This document shows, piece after piece, positions 49,689-59,031 of a DNA stretch of 64,000 nucleotides (positions within the stretch are counted from its first letter, which is position 1; each line of letters opens with the position of its first letter). Source of the DNA: Nocardia altamirensis NBRC 108246 (GTDB lineage Bacteria > Actinomycetota > Actinomycetes > Mycobacteriales > Mycobacteriaceae). A program made the translations under genes and the position numbers. Location of the stretch: contig NZ_BDAY01000070.1 of assembly GCF_001612685.1 (NCBI RefSeq), positions 1 through 64,000 on the forward strand. Direction: 5' to 3'. The notes beneath the pieces are model-generated. The model was not told the DNA's origin. It saw only the letters and a program-made list of their open reading frames with translations, and did not search any database.

Positions 49689-50353
49689 TCGGTGGACGTT
49701 CCAGGTCGGCGCGCGGTTCCGGCGCCGGTCTGCGTGATGAAATTCTCACCGCGACAAGGGAATTGCTGTCACGGACCGGAAACGCCGAGGCGGTGTCGAT
49801 CCGGGAGATCGGCAAGCGGGTCGGTGTGAGCGCCCCCTCGATCTATCGGCACTTCGCCGACAAGGACGAGCTGATCGCCGCCGCCGTCGCGCAGGTCTTC
49901 GAGGAATTGGATGCCGCCATCGAGGCGGTGACCGCGCAGACGGATCCACCGATCACCCGGCTGCAGGAGCAAGGGCTGGCGTATGTTCGGTTCGCGCTGG
50001 CGCATCCGGAGCAATATCGGCTGGCGACCGTGCCGACCGAAGCGCTTGGCGCGGTGGACATGGTGCTGACCAGCGGTGCGTTCCAACGGTTTTCCGACAC
50101 GGTGCGGGATTGCATGGCCGCCGGCGTGATCACCCCTGGTGACCCGACGCCGGTCGTTCTCGCGCTGTGGGCCGCAGCGCACGGCATCACCTCGCTGCTG
50201 ATCGCGAAACCGTTCATCCCATGGGGTGATCCGGAAGAGGCGGCGAATCGTGTGCTGTGCGCGGCGCTGGCGGGCTACGTCGTGATCGACACGATCGGCC
50301 ACGATCCGACGCCGGAAGAATTTACGGCCTGGCTGACGGACCTACGCCGATAG
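49685..50353 (+). CDS. TetR-family transcriptional regulator
   Basis: A 222-residue regulator. The N-terminal helix-turn-helix (about residues 17-65, TRELLSRTGNAEAVSIREIG and VGVSAPSIYRHFADKDEL) is canonical. The helical ligand domain follows, with a C-terminal WHG/TetR_C-like segment. It is translated from the MMPL stop (ATGA overlap, 49685-49688), so transporter and repressor are made together. It probably binds the nested dyad at 47351-47375 and is released by an MMPL substrate. Confidence 0.92.
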   Translation: MIGGRSRSARGSGAGLRDEILTATRELLSRTGNAEAVSIREIGKRVGVSAPSIYRHFADKDELIAAAVAQVFEELDAAIEAVTAQTDPPITRLQEQGLAYVRFALAHPEQYRLATVPTEALGAVDMVLTSGAFQRFSDTVRDCMAAGVITPGDPTPVVLALWAAAHGITSLLIAKPFIPWGDPEEAANRVLCAALAGYVVIDTIGHDPTPEEFTAWLTDLRR

Positions 50354-50484
50354 CGCTGCGCAACGCGTGCGTTGCCCGCAGATAGCACCGTTTGGAATCT
50401 GCCTGCGTTTTTCCCTCGTTCTGCGGTCCCTACTCCCCGATGCTTTGCGGCGAAGAGTGTTACCTAGATGAGGGATTGCTGTAC

Positions 50485-51195
50485 ATGAGGATCAGGAAGC
50501 TAGCCGTGGTCGCGGCGCTTGTGACGATGGCGACAGGAGTCGCCGCAGGCACGTCAGTCGCCACCCCGACCGAGGACGCGGTGAACTTCACCGCGCAGAC
50601 CGTCGACGGGTCGTCGATCATCAGCACCGACGCCGGATCGCTCGTCGTCGAAGACGGCATCTTCAAGATCAAGGCCGCCAACGGCGCCACCGTCGCAGGC
50701 ACCGAGCTCAAGCTCCGCCTCGACGAATTCGAGTTCCCGATCGCCGCCGACATCTCGGGTCGCACGGCCACGCTGACTCCGCAGTTCGACATCACCAAGG
50801 CGACCTACAAGCCCGTCGCCCTGCCCTACGAGGACAAGGCGCCGTGGAAGACCGACTACGACCGTGAACAGGCCGCTTGGAGCAGGCTGACCAGCACGAT
50901 CAGCATGGGCGCCACCATCGGCACCCTCGTCGGTGGTCTCGGCGGCGCGGCCGTCGGCTGCGTCCTCGGCGGCATCATGGCCCCCATCGCCGCGATGGCG
51001 ACCATCGTCGGCCTGTTCGGCGCGTTCCTTCCAGCCGCGGCCGTCGGCTGCTTGTTCGGCATCGTCTCCGTCGGTGCCCTCGGTGTGGTCGCGGGCCAGA
51101 TCCTGGTCACCGCACCGGTCGCGATCGGCGCGGCGATCCAGTACTTCACCACCATCAACCAGCCGTCGATCAACCCACCGCCTGCCGCGAAGTAA
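50485..51195 (+). CDS. secreted glycine-zipper protein, DUF8020-like
   Basis: A 236-residue exported protein. MRIRKLAVVAALVTMATG is the signal, with a cut near AAGTSVATPTE. The first mature part (about 30-115) resembles the beta-rich domain I know as DUF8020 from Nocardia. The second half (about 135-225) is a hydrophobic Gly/Ala-rich region with a TIGTLVGGLGGAAVGCVLGG zipper, Cys148 and Cys172 or thereabouts, and a repeated GAxxxG pattern. It could insert into a membrane or cell-wall pore, but no function is established. ATG 50485 has GAGGGA about nine bases upstream. It is followed by a strong terminator. Confidence 0.75.
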   Translation: MRIRKLAVVAALVTMATGVAAGTSVATPTEDAVNFTAQTVDGSSIISTDAGSLVVEDGIFKIKAANGATVAGTELKLRLDEFEFPIAADISGRTATLTPQFDITKATYKPVALPYEDKAPWKTDYDREQAAWSRLTSTISMGATIGTLVGGLGGAAVGCVLGGIMAPIAAMATIVGLFGAFLPAAAVGCLFGIVSVGALGVVAGQILVTAPVAIGAAIQYFTTINQPSINPPPAAK

Positions 51196-51214
51196 GTTCA
51201 CCGCAGTTGCCGCG

Positions 51215-51249
51215 AAGGCCCCGCCCAGTTCTCGATCGGGCGGGGCCTT
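51215..51249 (+). terminator. intrinsic terminator after the secreted protein
   Basis: A perfect 12-bp GC-rich stem (51215-51226 with 51238-51249) with an 11-nt loop lies 19 bp after the stop. The right arm ends in TT, then CTGCC. Confidence 0.8.
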
Positions 51250-51599
51250 CTGCCGTTGCCGCCACCGACCTCCACGGCCGAGGCACCGGGTCCACAGCGA
51301 AGACACCGTCGCAACCTCGAGCTCTGAGCTGGGGAAACACTGTGTGGGAGAACACAGCGGCGGTTTGAGGGTTGGTGAGTCGCGGTGGGCGGTGTTAACT
51401 TCGTTTACATGTCTGCCAGCCGATCGAACGCACTGCGGGTCACCTACGTGACCGCTGCGCTCGGCCTTCGGCTGCCGCTGACTCGCGAACTGTGTTGTCG
51501 CCCTTGCTGCAGCTGAGCTGCCCTTTCGGCTCGTTTGCTGCCTAGTCGCCCCTGTAGGCACGTCCCGCCTCGGCGCGGGACCTCGGCAAGGAACCTCAT
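51250..51599. other. gap upstream of the ROK gene
   Basis: No gene is supported in these 350 bases. They end with a 7-bp perfect hairpin (51562-51568 with 51575-51581) shortly before the ROK ribosome-binding site, which may form in its 5' leader. The rest should carry the ROK promoter. Confidence 0.4.
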
Positions 51600-52886
51600 A
51601 TGTCCCTCCCTACCCTAGAACGATCCGTCGCCAGGGTTTCCTCTGGTCGTGTTCGCGTCCAGCGTCCCGTGGTTGCCCCGGAACTCCGCATCGCCGACAA
51701 CCCGGCCGCCGCGGTACTCCGCGCCGCGACCGGCGGACCGGTTTCCCGCGACAATGCCGCGCGCACAACGGGTTTGAGCATCGCGACGGTCAACCGGCAG
51801 GTGTCAGCACTGCTCGCCGCAGGTCTGTTGCGCGAACGGCCGGACCTGACGGCCTCGGGTGCGGTCGGACGACCGCGAGTGCCCTTCGAGATCGACCACG
51901 AGGCGTACCTGACCCTCGGCATCCACATCGGGGCCGCGGTCACCAAGATCGTCGCGGCCGACCTGCGCGGGCGCATCCTCGGCGGCCTCGCCATCGCAAC
52001 GCCGCAGACCGGTCAGGATTTCGCCACCACAACGGTGGCCCGAAGCGCCAAGGCGTTCCTGCAGCGCTGGCATCGCCGCAAGCCGCTGTGGGCAGGCGTC
52101 GCCATCGGCGGCCGGGTCGATCCGCTCACCGGCGTCGTCGACCACCCCAAGCTGGAGTGGCAGGGCGCGCAGATCGGCGCCGTGCTCGGCGAGGTGCTCG
52201 AGCTGCCGGTGTCGGTGGCGCCGCACGTCGAGGCGATGGCGGCCTCGGAGTTGTTGCTGCCGACCCTCGATGCCCGCGACACCGGGACCCGGGTCGGCAA
52301 TCCGGAACGCGGCAGCAGCCTGTACTTCTACGTGCGCGAAACCGCCGGTGTGGCCGTGACCTTGGACGGCCGCGTGCACACGCCGAGCAACGGGCCTGGC
52401 TCGATCGCGCACTTGCCGACCGGCTCGGATGTCGAATGCACCTGCGGCAGGCGCGGTTGCCTCGAGGTGACCGTCGGGGATCGCTCGCTGCACTCGCGGG
52501 CCGTCGGACGCGGAATCATCCCCGCGCACAACGGAACCGCTGGCTCGACCATCGTCGATGTCTATCGCGCGGCCGAGGCGGGTTCGGAACCGGCCCGTGC
52601 ACTGCTCGCCGAACGCGCCACCATCCTCGGCAACACGGTGGCGATGGTCCGCGACATGCTCAACCCGGATCGGGTGATCCTCGGCGGGCAGGCGTTCACC
52701 GGGTACCGTCCCGCGGTCTCGCACGTGGCTCGTGCCTTCAACCAGGGCTCCACCCTGCCGCCCACCGACATCCGGATCAGCGGATTCGGCGGCAAGGTGC
52801 AGGAATTCGCCGCCGTGGTCACCTCGCTGAGCGTGCTGTACGCCGACCCGCTCGCCGCGATCCGCCGCACCACCCTCGGCGACTGA
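51600..52886 (+). CDS. ROK-family transcriptional regulator (Rv0485-like)
   Basis: A 428-residue regulator with an N-terminal winged helix (about residues 45-95, VSRDNAARTTGLSIATVNRQ) and a ROK sugar-kinase-like domain. The ROK zinc motif is CTCGRRGCLE near residue 281, and the ATP-site glycines are in LGIHIGAAVTKIVAADLRG. Members sense sugars or sugar phosphates, so it may control carbohydrate uptake, but no sugar genes adjoin it. Mycobacterial Rv0485 has the same domain layout. ATG 51600 has AAGGAA six bases upstream. A bidirectional terminator separates it from the convergent DUF2207 gene. Confidence 0.88.
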   Translation: MSLPTLERSVARVSSGRVRVQRPVVAPELRIADNPAAAVLRAATGGPVSRDNAARTTGLSIATVNRQVSALLAAGLLRERPDLTASGAVGRPRVPFEIDHEAYLTLGIHIGAAVTKIVAADLRGRILGGLAIATPQTGQDFATTTVARSAKAFLQRWHRRKPLWAGVAIGGRVDPLTGVVDHPKLEWQGAQIGAVLGEVLELPVSVAPHVEAMAASELLLPTLDARDTGTRVGNPERGSSLYFYVRETAGVAVTLDGRVHTPSNGPGSIAHLPTGSDVECTCGRRGCLEVTVGDRSLHSRAVGRGIIPAHNGTAGSTIVDVYRAAEAGSEPARALLAERATILGNTVAMVRDMLNPDRVILGGQAFTGYRPAVSHVARAFNQGSTLPPTDIRISGFGGKVQEFAAVVTSLSVLYADPLAAIRRTTLGD

Positions 52887-52894
52887 TCACGCAT

Positions 52895-52923
52895 CGAAAC
52901 CTCCTCCCCAGGAGGGGGTTTCG
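52895..52923. terminator. bidirectional terminator between ROK and DUF2207 genes
   Basis: A 12-bp stem with one wobble pair (52895-52906 with 52912-52923) and a 5-nt loop lies between the convergent stops. The stem ends in TTTCG on the plus strand and AAAGC-type on the other. Confidence 0.75.
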
Positions 52924-52932
52924 GCGGCCAGA

Positions 52933-54564
52933 TCAGCGGTGCGGGTCACCTGCCTTGGCGAAGATTCCTTCCATGGCCGTGATGAAGAACGGGAAGTGGC
53001 TGGCGAACCGGTGCATATTGGGGTCGCGGTCGAAGCCGCCGAACCAGTAGAGACCGGGCTGGGAGTCGGCGGACGGATTCAGGTCGCGGAAGGCGCGGAT
53101 CCAGTTGTCGGCGCGCCCACCGATCACCATGAACGGCAGCGCACGGGAGAACACCGTCTCCTGGTCGATCGGCGGAATCTGTTCCCGCCGAATTGTTTCC
53201 AGACCACGCTGGAGCGCACGAAGCTGCGCGGTCAACTCGAGGCCGTGCACGGTCCGCACCGGTAGGTACTTCGGCACCAACACGGTGGCCACACCGGCCA
53301 GCGCGATCGCGACACCGACGAGCGCGTGACCCGAGGTGGCGGCGAGCGCGATGGTCGCCGCGACACCGCCGAGGATCAACGCGCCACCCAACCAGATTGC
53401 CAAGCCCGGCCGCCGCTGGTTGCCAAAAGTGCCGCGCGACACCGCATCAGCGAGCAGCGCGGAGCGCACCGGCCCGGACTGCACGCGCCCTGGCGCCCGG
53501 AGTTCGGTGATGGTGACGGCGTCGGTGCCATCGGGCAGCAGCGCGAGATACACGGCCCGCTCGTACTCGCGCAGCTGATCGTCGGGCGCGTTGACCCGGG
53601 TGATCCGCCAGTCGGTGTCGCTGAGCGGGGTCACCCAGATGTAGCGGCGCACAGCGAGATCCACCACGGTCGCGGCGATGTCGACCGGATCGACATGCTC
53701 GTCGAGCAGCAGCCCTGCCTCGCCGGGCAGCACCCCGTCCGGCGAGGTGAACTGCACCCGATCACCGTCGCGCAGCAGCGGGTCGAGCGTCTCCGATCCT
53801 GTTGCGGCAGCGTCGTTCCTGCGCCGGGCCCGGAGCACGAAGGCGACCAGCCCGACCAGCCCGACCAGCAGCACGCCGAACGCGACGAGCACCGGCGTGG
53901 TGATCGCGAACAGACCGGAGTTGCTGGTGTCGCGGATATCCGCGTTGCTCGGCACACTGCCAGGCGGCAGCTGCAGTGTCAGGTCGATGGCGTCGCCCTT
54001 GCGCAGATCGGTCTGCTCCAGATGCAGCACGCCGTCGACTTCGGTCTTGACGTCGGCACACGGCCTGGTGTTGCCCGGCGGCCCGAGTTTGCAGTCCACG
54101 ATGCCCATTTCGAAGCTCGGGCTGATCAACGTTGCACTGATCGAGGCGATATCGGAGCCCATCACCCCGAGCCAGTGGAACACCTGGCTGCCGGGGGCAT
54201 CGTTGACGAGGTTGTGCAGCGAATAGGTGAACGTGGACGTGCCCGGTTTCGCCTCGATGGTGAACTGATCGTTCGCCACCGTCGCGGTGCCGTCGCCCTT
54301 GGTGTCGACATCGGTGACCTTGAAGTAGCGCTCGACGTCGTCGCCGACCTTCAGCCGCAACGGCAGTGCCATCCGGAAGGTGCCGTCCGCGGGCACTTCG
54401 ACCTGTTCGACGACCTCGAGCACGCCTTGGCGACTGAGTTTCAGATCAGCGGTGATGTGCACGCCGTTCGGCGCGGGCTGCGGGTGCGCAGCCGGAGCGG
54501 TCGCGAGGATTCCCGCTGTGGCGAGAAGCAGCGCGCCAACGGCGGCCCCCCGAAAAGTCAGCAT
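52933..54564 (-). CDS. DUF2207 membrane protein
   Basis: A 543-residue protein with an N-terminal signal or anchor (MLTFRGAAVGALLLATAGIL, cut near AHPQPA). It has an extracellular beta-rich DUF2207 domain (about 35-200), a membrane segment (about 218-240), a second soluble part with winged-helix character (about 250-390), two more membrane segments (about 392-435) and a final domain. The function of the family is unknown; it is found in the envelope of many actinobacteria. It is divergent from the zinc metallopeptidase at 54641 with 76 bp between starts, which suggests shared control. Confidence 0.85.
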   Translation of the reverse strand: MLTFRGAAVGALLLATAGILATAPAAHPQPAPNGVHITADLKLSRQGVLEVVEQVEVPADGTFRMALPLRLKVGDDVERYFKVTDVDTKGDGTATVANDQFTIEAKPGTSTFTYSLHNLVNDAPGSQVFHWLGVMGSDIASISATLISPSFEMGIVDCKLGPPGNTRPCADVKTEVDGVLHLEQTDLRKGDAIDLTLQLPPGSVPSNADIRDTSNSGLFAITTPVLVAFGVLLVGLVGLVAFVLRARRRNDAAATGSETLDPLLRDGDRVQFTSPDGVLPGEAGLLLDEHVDPVDIAATVVDLAVRRYIWVTPLSDTDWRITRVNAPDDQLREYERAVYLALLPDGTDAVTITELRAPGRVQSGPVRSALLADAVSRGTFGNQRRPGLAIWLGGALILGGVAATIALAATSGHALVGVAIALAGVATVLVPKYLPVRTVHGLELTAQLRALQRGLETIRREQIPPIDQETVFSRALPFMVIGGRADNWIRAFRDLNPSADSQPGLYWFGGFDRDPNMHRFASHFPFFITAMEGIFAKAGDPHR

Positions 54565-54640
54565 GGCAGCCTACTTTAGACAGCTTGCTATTCTGCGTCA
54601 TCGGCTGTCGGCGATCATCGAGACGAGGGGGTACGGGGGC

Positions 54641-55792
54641 GTGACACAACCACCGTACGGATACGGACCTGTTCCCCCTGGTGGGCGCCCGGTTCCGCCA
54701 CAGCCCGGGTACGGTCCGCCGCCGGGCTATGGGCCACCGCCCGGATATCGTCCACCGCCCGGCCATGGCGCACCGCCCGGTTACGGCGCACAGCCGGGAT
54801 ATGGTCCGCCGCCCGGATATTCGCCGCCGGGATACGGCCCGCCGCCCGGATATCGCGCGCCGGTGCCGCCGCCGATGCCGTACGGCCCGCCAGGCAGGCC
54901 GCCGTACCCGCCGCGCCGCCGTTCCGGTCGGAGTGGTGGGTGGATCGCGCTGCTGGTGGTCGTGGTGTTCCTGATCGCGGGTGGCCTGGTGCGCAACGCG
55001 ATTAACACCGGAAGCAACGCCAACGACGCGTCCGGGCCGACACCGAGTCTCACCTTCGCCCCCGACGGCAAGACGGGTCCGGCCGAGACCGGCGCCAACC
55101 CGCTGCTTGCCGATCCGAACGCGACCCTCGTCCCCGATCGCTGCGCGTACTCCCCGTGGGGCACCCAGGTGGATGCCGCACGCAAATTCTTCGAAAGCGC
55201 CGCGAGCTGCCTCGAGGCGGCCTGGAAACCAGTGCTGCAGAAGGCGAATCTGCCGTTCCAGCCGCCCGCGCTGAACGTCAGCGCGACCACCGCAGGCATC
55301 ACCACCCCGTGCACCGGCTCGACCAGTAACTTCGCCGCCTTCTACTGCCCGGCGAACAAGACCATCTACATGCCGATCAGCCAGCTGCAGACCGACTTCT
55401 TCAAGAACAACTGGGTCGTCTACCTTTCGGTGTTCGCGCACGAGTACGGACACCACGTGCAGGCCATGTCCGGCATCCTGCGCAAGGCCAACAGCGACCG
55501 CGCCGACGCGGGCCCGCGCAGCACCCGCGGCCTCGAGCTCTCGCGCCGAGTCGAGTTGCAGGCCAACTGTTTCGACGGCATGTACCTGTCTTCGTCGTCG
55601 AATGGTGGCTCGCTCAGCGACGCCCAGCTCACCACCGCACGCAAGGACGCCTACGGCCGCGGCGACCAGACCGGAGACATGCGCGACCACGGCACGGCCG
55701 AAAACGGCGGCCAATGGTTCGAAGCCGGCCTCGACCACAACCGCGCCGCCCGCTGCAACACCTTCACCGCCCCCGCCTCCGCCGTCAGCTGA
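54641..55792 (+). CDS. putative neutral zinc metallopeptidase with Pro/Gly/Tyr-rich N-terminal region
   Basis: A 383-residue membrane-anchored protein. Residues 1-95 are a PPGYGPPPGY-type repeat region facing the cytoplasm, then a basic stretch and one membrane segment (ALLVVVVFLIAGGLV, about 107-121). The outer part holds the metallopeptidase domain with HEYGHHVQAM (about 270-279), and ELQANCFDGMY may supply the third ligand. It belongs to the YpfJ-like 'neutral zinc metallopeptidase' family. GTG 54641 has GAGGGGG upstream. The Cys residues in the outer domain could form disulfides. Its divergent partner is the DUF2207 gene. Confidence 0.85.
   Translation: MTQPPYGYGPVPPGGRPVPPQPGYGPPPGYGPPPGYRPPPGHGAPPGYGAQPGYGPPPGYSPPGYGPPPGYRAPVPPPMPYGPPGRPPYPPRRRSGRSGGWIALLVVVVFLIAGGLVRNAINTGSNANDASGPTPSLTFAPDGKTGPAETGANPLLADPNATLVPDRCAYSPWGTQVDAARKFFESAASCLEAAWKPVLQKANLPFQPPALNVSATTAGITTPCTGSTSNFAAFYCPANKTIYMPISQLQTDFFKNNWVVYLSVFAHEYGHHVQAMSGILRKANSDRADAGPRSTRGLELSRRVELQANCFDGMYLSSSSNGGSLSDAQLTTARKDAYGRGDQTGDMRDHGTAENGGQWFEAGLDHNRAARCNTFTAPASAVS
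54690..54870 (+). repeat. degenerate repeats coding (P/G)PPGYG units
   Basis: Roughly 9-10 copies of an 18-24-bp unit of the form CCGCCCGGxTAT encode the Pro-Pro-Gly-Tyr-Gly-type repeats in the N-terminal cytoplasmic arm of the zinc peptidase. Copies are diverged, so slippage is possible but limited. Confidence 0.7.
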
Positions 55793-55883
55793 ACCTGTTC
55801 CGCCGCAACACTTGCCGGTCTCAGGCACTGGACGAGCCTGCGCCACGCCTGGACGAGTAGGTCTGCAGCCTGGTCGGCTGTGG

Positions 55884-56531
55884 TCAGGAGTTGAGGTAGT
55901 GCAGTACGGCCAGCACTCGTCGGTGATCCTGCGGCCCGGCCTCCAGTTGGAGTTTGAGGAAGATGTTGGTGCAGTGCTTCTCGACCGTCCGTTCGGCGAT
56001 GATCAGTCGCTGCGCGATCGCTTGATTGGTGCGTCCCTCCGCCATCAACGCGAGCACACTGTGTTCGCGCTCGGAGAGTTCGGTGAGGGGATCACCGGCC
56101 TTGTTGTGTCGTCCGACCAGCTGATCGACCACGGTCGGGTCGATCGCCGAGCCGCCGGAGCCGACGCGGCGGATCGCCGAAGCGAATTCGGCCAGATCCG
56201 ATACGCGGTCCTTGAGTAGATAACCGACCCCTTCCGCGCCGCCTTCGAGCAACTCAACGGCGTAGCTGACGCGCACGTACTGCGACAGCACCAGTACCCC
56301 GACCGCTGGATGCTGTCGCCGCAATGTCCGAGCGGCGCGGAGTCCTTCGTCGGTGTGAGTGGGCGGCATGCGGATGTCGACGATGGCCACCGCTGGTCGG
56401 TGCTCCGCCACTGCGGCAAGTAGCGCCTCGGCATCGGCGACAGCGGCGACGACGTCGAGCCCGGCCTCGGCCAGCAGCCGGGTCAGTCCCTCGCGCAGCA
56501 GTGTGGAGTCTTCGGCGATCACTACTCGCAT
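55884..56531 (-). CDS. NarL-type response regulator
   Basis: A 215-residue regulator with a receiver domain (1-120; acidic pocket near Asp8, phospho-acceptor Asp52 in IVDIRMPP, Lys near VGYLLKDRV). Its LuxR-type HTH domain lies at about 145-205 (LTELSEREHSVLALMAEGRT then IAERTVEKHCTNIFLKL). It overlaps the 3' end of the histidine kinase gene by 10 bp, so it is the cognate partner. It binds DNA as a dimer after phosphorylation. The stop is followed by 91 bp before the convergent zinc peptidase stop. Confidence 0.93.
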   Translation of the reverse strand: MRVVIAEDSTLLREGLTRLLAEAGLDVVAAVADAEALLAAVAEHRPAVAIVDIRMPPTHTDEGLRAARTLRRQHPAVGVLVLSQYVRVSYAVELLEGGAEGVGYLLKDRVSDLAEFASAIRRVGSGGSAIDPTVVDQLVGRHNKAGDPLTELSEREHSVLALMAEGRTNQAIAQRLIIAERTVEKHCTNIFLKLQLEAGPQDHRRVLAVLHYLNS

Positions 56532-58174
56532 GGCAACTCCACTCGCAGCTGGGTACCCCGGTTGGGTGGGCTGATCACGGTGAGCGTTCCTCCATTGGCT
56601 TCCACCCGGTCGGCGAGTCCACGCAGACCCGAACCCAGGCTCGGATCGGCGCCGCCGCGACCGTCATCGGAAATCGTCAGTACCAGTCGGCCGGGATCGG
56701 CGCGGATCGTGATGTAGGCGTGCTGCGCGTCGGCATGCTTGGTGATGTTCGTCAACGCCTCGGCCACAATGTAATACGCGGCCGTCTCGACTTCCGGTGG
56801 CACCATCTCGGTCAGTTCGGTGGTGAGCTGGACGGGGATCGGGACCAGCGTGACCAGCTCCCGCACCGCTCCGGACAGACCGCGTTCGGTCAGCACCGGC
56901 GGATGGATACCGTGACATACCGCGCGCAGCTCCTCCAGCACGGTCAGCACCGATGCCTTGGCCTCACCCATGAGCGCGCCGCGGCGATCGGGATCGGTCA
57001 GCTCGGCCAGGCCGAGGAGCATCGCGACCGACAGCAACCGCTGCTGCACCCCGTCGTGCAGATTCCGTTCCAACCGGCGGCGTTCGGCCTCGGTCGCCTG
57101 CAGCACACGGGTTCTCGATGCGGCCAGCTGTCGGAGCCGCGCCCGGAGTTCCGCGGCAAGTCGCTGGTTCTCCAATGCCAGCGCCGCCGCCGCGCAGGCC
57201 GCCTCCACCAGCTTCGGTTCCGCCCGCAACGCCGGGTCGTGGATCAGCACCGCGACGTGTCTGCCGCCGCGATCCACCCTGGTCACCCTCGGCTCCGAGT
57301 CGGGCACCGTCATCGCAGTGCCATCGGCGTCGACATAGCGATCCTGTTCCGGCAGCCAGTAGCCGATCACCAGGGTGGGATCGTGCAACGCGTCCGCCAG
57401 CGCGGAGCACAGGTCCTGCTCTGTCCGCGGCGCGTTGAGCCGCACCACCAGGTCCGCCACCCCGGCCCGGTCGAACCGCCGAAGCACCAGACTGATCAGA
57501 TAGGCCACCGGGATCGCGGTCAACGCCAGCCAAATCGCGGCGCTCGACACTGATTGAGCCACACCCAGTTTCAGGATCGGCTTGCGCACGGCGAGCACGA
57601 TCATGGCTACGGCTGCACATCCGAGCAACGGGGTGAGCAGGCGACGCTCGACACTGGTGCTGTACCGCCACTGCCGCAACTGCAACCCGAGCGCCAGGAA
57701 AGACAGCAGCGCGGTAGCAGGATTCATGACGTCCACGGCGACTCGGGTCAACCACGAGCCTGACCACGGCATATCGCGGATAGTCATGAGACACAACGCT
57801 GTTGCGATGCCGTACCCGATCGCCACCAGGATTCGCGGCGCATTCCCCCGGAGTCGCCCGGTCGGGAAGGCCAGCACCAGATGCACGAGGAAGACCGGCC
57901 AGTAGCCGCCTGCCGTGTGCGCCAGCCAGCTCCATGGCGGAGTCAGCGCCATTTCGAACTGCGCGGCGAGCCAGGACGCACCGAGTGCGATCAGCAGCGG
58001 GCCCATCCGGTTGCCCCGCTGACCATGCCAAGCGATCAATCCCGCGCCGAGAAACGCCGCACCGACCAGATCCTCGAGGATCGCCGACATGGTCAGCGGC
58101 CGCCCGACCACGACAACAACGACCCAGGCCGCACTGGCCGGCCACACCATGAAGCGCGCCCAGGGTGTGACCAT
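56522..58174 (-). CDS. NarL-family sensor histidine kinase
   Basis: A 550-residue membrane sensor. Several membrane segments cover the first 230 residues (about six), then a cytoplasmic signalling part with a HisKA_3 box carrying the phosphate His in RRLERNLHDGVQQRLL near residue 380. The C-terminal HATPase domain has TNITKHADAQH and GRGGADPSLGSGLRGLADRV. The ATG has GGAGG seven bases upstream. The external stimulus is unknown; there is no clear extracellular domain, so it may sense the membrane. It forms a two-gene operon with the response regulator. Confidence 0.9.
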   Translation of the reverse strand: MVTPWARFMVWPASAAWVVVVVVGRPLTMSAILEDLVGAAFLGAGLIAWHGQRGNRMGPLLIALGASWLAAQFEMALTPPWSWLAHTAGGYWPVFLVHLVLAFPTGRLRGNAPRILVAIGYGIATALCLMTIRDMPWSGSWLTRVAVDVMNPATALLSFLALGLQLRQWRYSTSVERRLLTPLLGCAAVAMIVLAVRKPILKLGVAQSVSSAAIWLALTAIPVAYLISLVLRRFDRAGVADLVVRLNAPRTEQDLCSALADALHDPTLVIGYWLPEQDRYVDADGTAMTVPDSEPRVTRVDRGGRHVAVLIHDPALRAEPKLVEAACAAAALALENQRLAAELRARLRQLAASRTRVLQATEAERRRLERNLHDGVQQRLLSVAMLLGLAELTDPDRRGALMGEAKASVLTVLEELRAVCHGIHPPVLTERGLSGAVRELVTLVPIPVQLTTELTEMVPPEVETAAYYIVAEALTNITKHADAQHAYITIRADPGRLVLTISDDGRGGADPSLGSGLRGLADRVEANGGTLTVISPPNRGTQLRVELPCE

Positions 58175-58339
58175 CCGGGCGCCTCCAGCTCATCGATTCC
58201 CGACGACGCTAGCGACTCACCGCCGAGAACAGGCCGAAGAGCGACGAACACCACTGGACCCACTGTGCAGGCATCTTCGTCGTCCATGCCGTCAACTCTT
58301 ACGTCCAGGCACCCGACCGGGGAAGCGAGCAAGCCGCCC

Positions 58340-58930
58340 TTGTTCGATGCGGCTAACCGCACCTATCGGCGCGGTACTGCAGCAGGTAGCCGCAGGGAAG
58401 ATCGAACTCGACGCACCGATCAGCCGGTATCTGCCCGACCTGATGCCCGCCGAGCGCGGAGACCAGATCACCGTGAAGATAAGGAATACGAGGACCTCGG
58501 AATCCCCGAGAAGCCAATGGATCTCAGCAACGAGTACCAACGAGCCTGGCTCGGCCTCGACGGCGGGATCATCTCAACCATGGATGATCTCAACCAGTTC
58601 TTCCGCGCCCTGATGGGCGGCGAACTGCTGCCGCCCGCACAGTTGGCCCAGATGAAAGACACCGTAGCGACCGACGCGCGCTTCGATCCCGGAACCCGCT
58701 ACGGACTCGGGCTCACCCTGAAACCGATCGGGTCCTGCGGCTCGTTCTGGGGCCACAACGGCGGTACCGGCGGCGCCAGCACCGACGCATTCATCAGCGA
58801 CGACGGCCGACGCCAGTTCGCCATCGCACGCAACAAGACCAGCCACGGCCCGGCCAACAAACTTGAGAAGGATCGCCGAGCCGCCTCCGCCACCTTCATG
58901 AAGGTCGCCGCCTGCGGCACACCCGTTTAG
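58340..58930 (+). pseudogene. decayed beta-lactamase-family serine hydrolase
   Basis: Two frames hold pieces of a serine beta-lactamase / D-Ala-D-Ala carboxypeptidase-like protein. The first (to about 58475) reads QQVAAGKIELDAPISRYLPD and RGDQITVKIR, the block after the SxxK motif. The other (from about 58480) reads LDGGIISTMDDLNQFFRAL and RYGLGLTLKPIG, then the C-terminal block FWGHNGGTGG. The N-terminus with the nucleophile Ser and perhaps 100 residues between the pieces are gone. A small hairpin (58933-58956) follows. Confidence 0.8.
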
Positions 58931-58987
58931 CGGGGCTGGATCGTGGACTCCAGCCCTTCGGGCGAAGGGCACTCCCAGAAATGCCAA

Positions 58988-59013
58988 ATGGGGCCGCCTT
59001 TCGGCGACCCCAT
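58988..59013 (-). terminator. intrinsic terminator of the MFS gene
   Basis: An 11-bp stem (58988-58998 with 59003-59013) with a 4-nt loop, fully paired on the minus strand if one U-G wobble is allowed. It lies 18 bp past the MFS stop and is followed there by ATTTGGCATTTC. Confidence 0.75.
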
Positions 59014-59031
59014 CGGGTGACTTCGAGGTAA

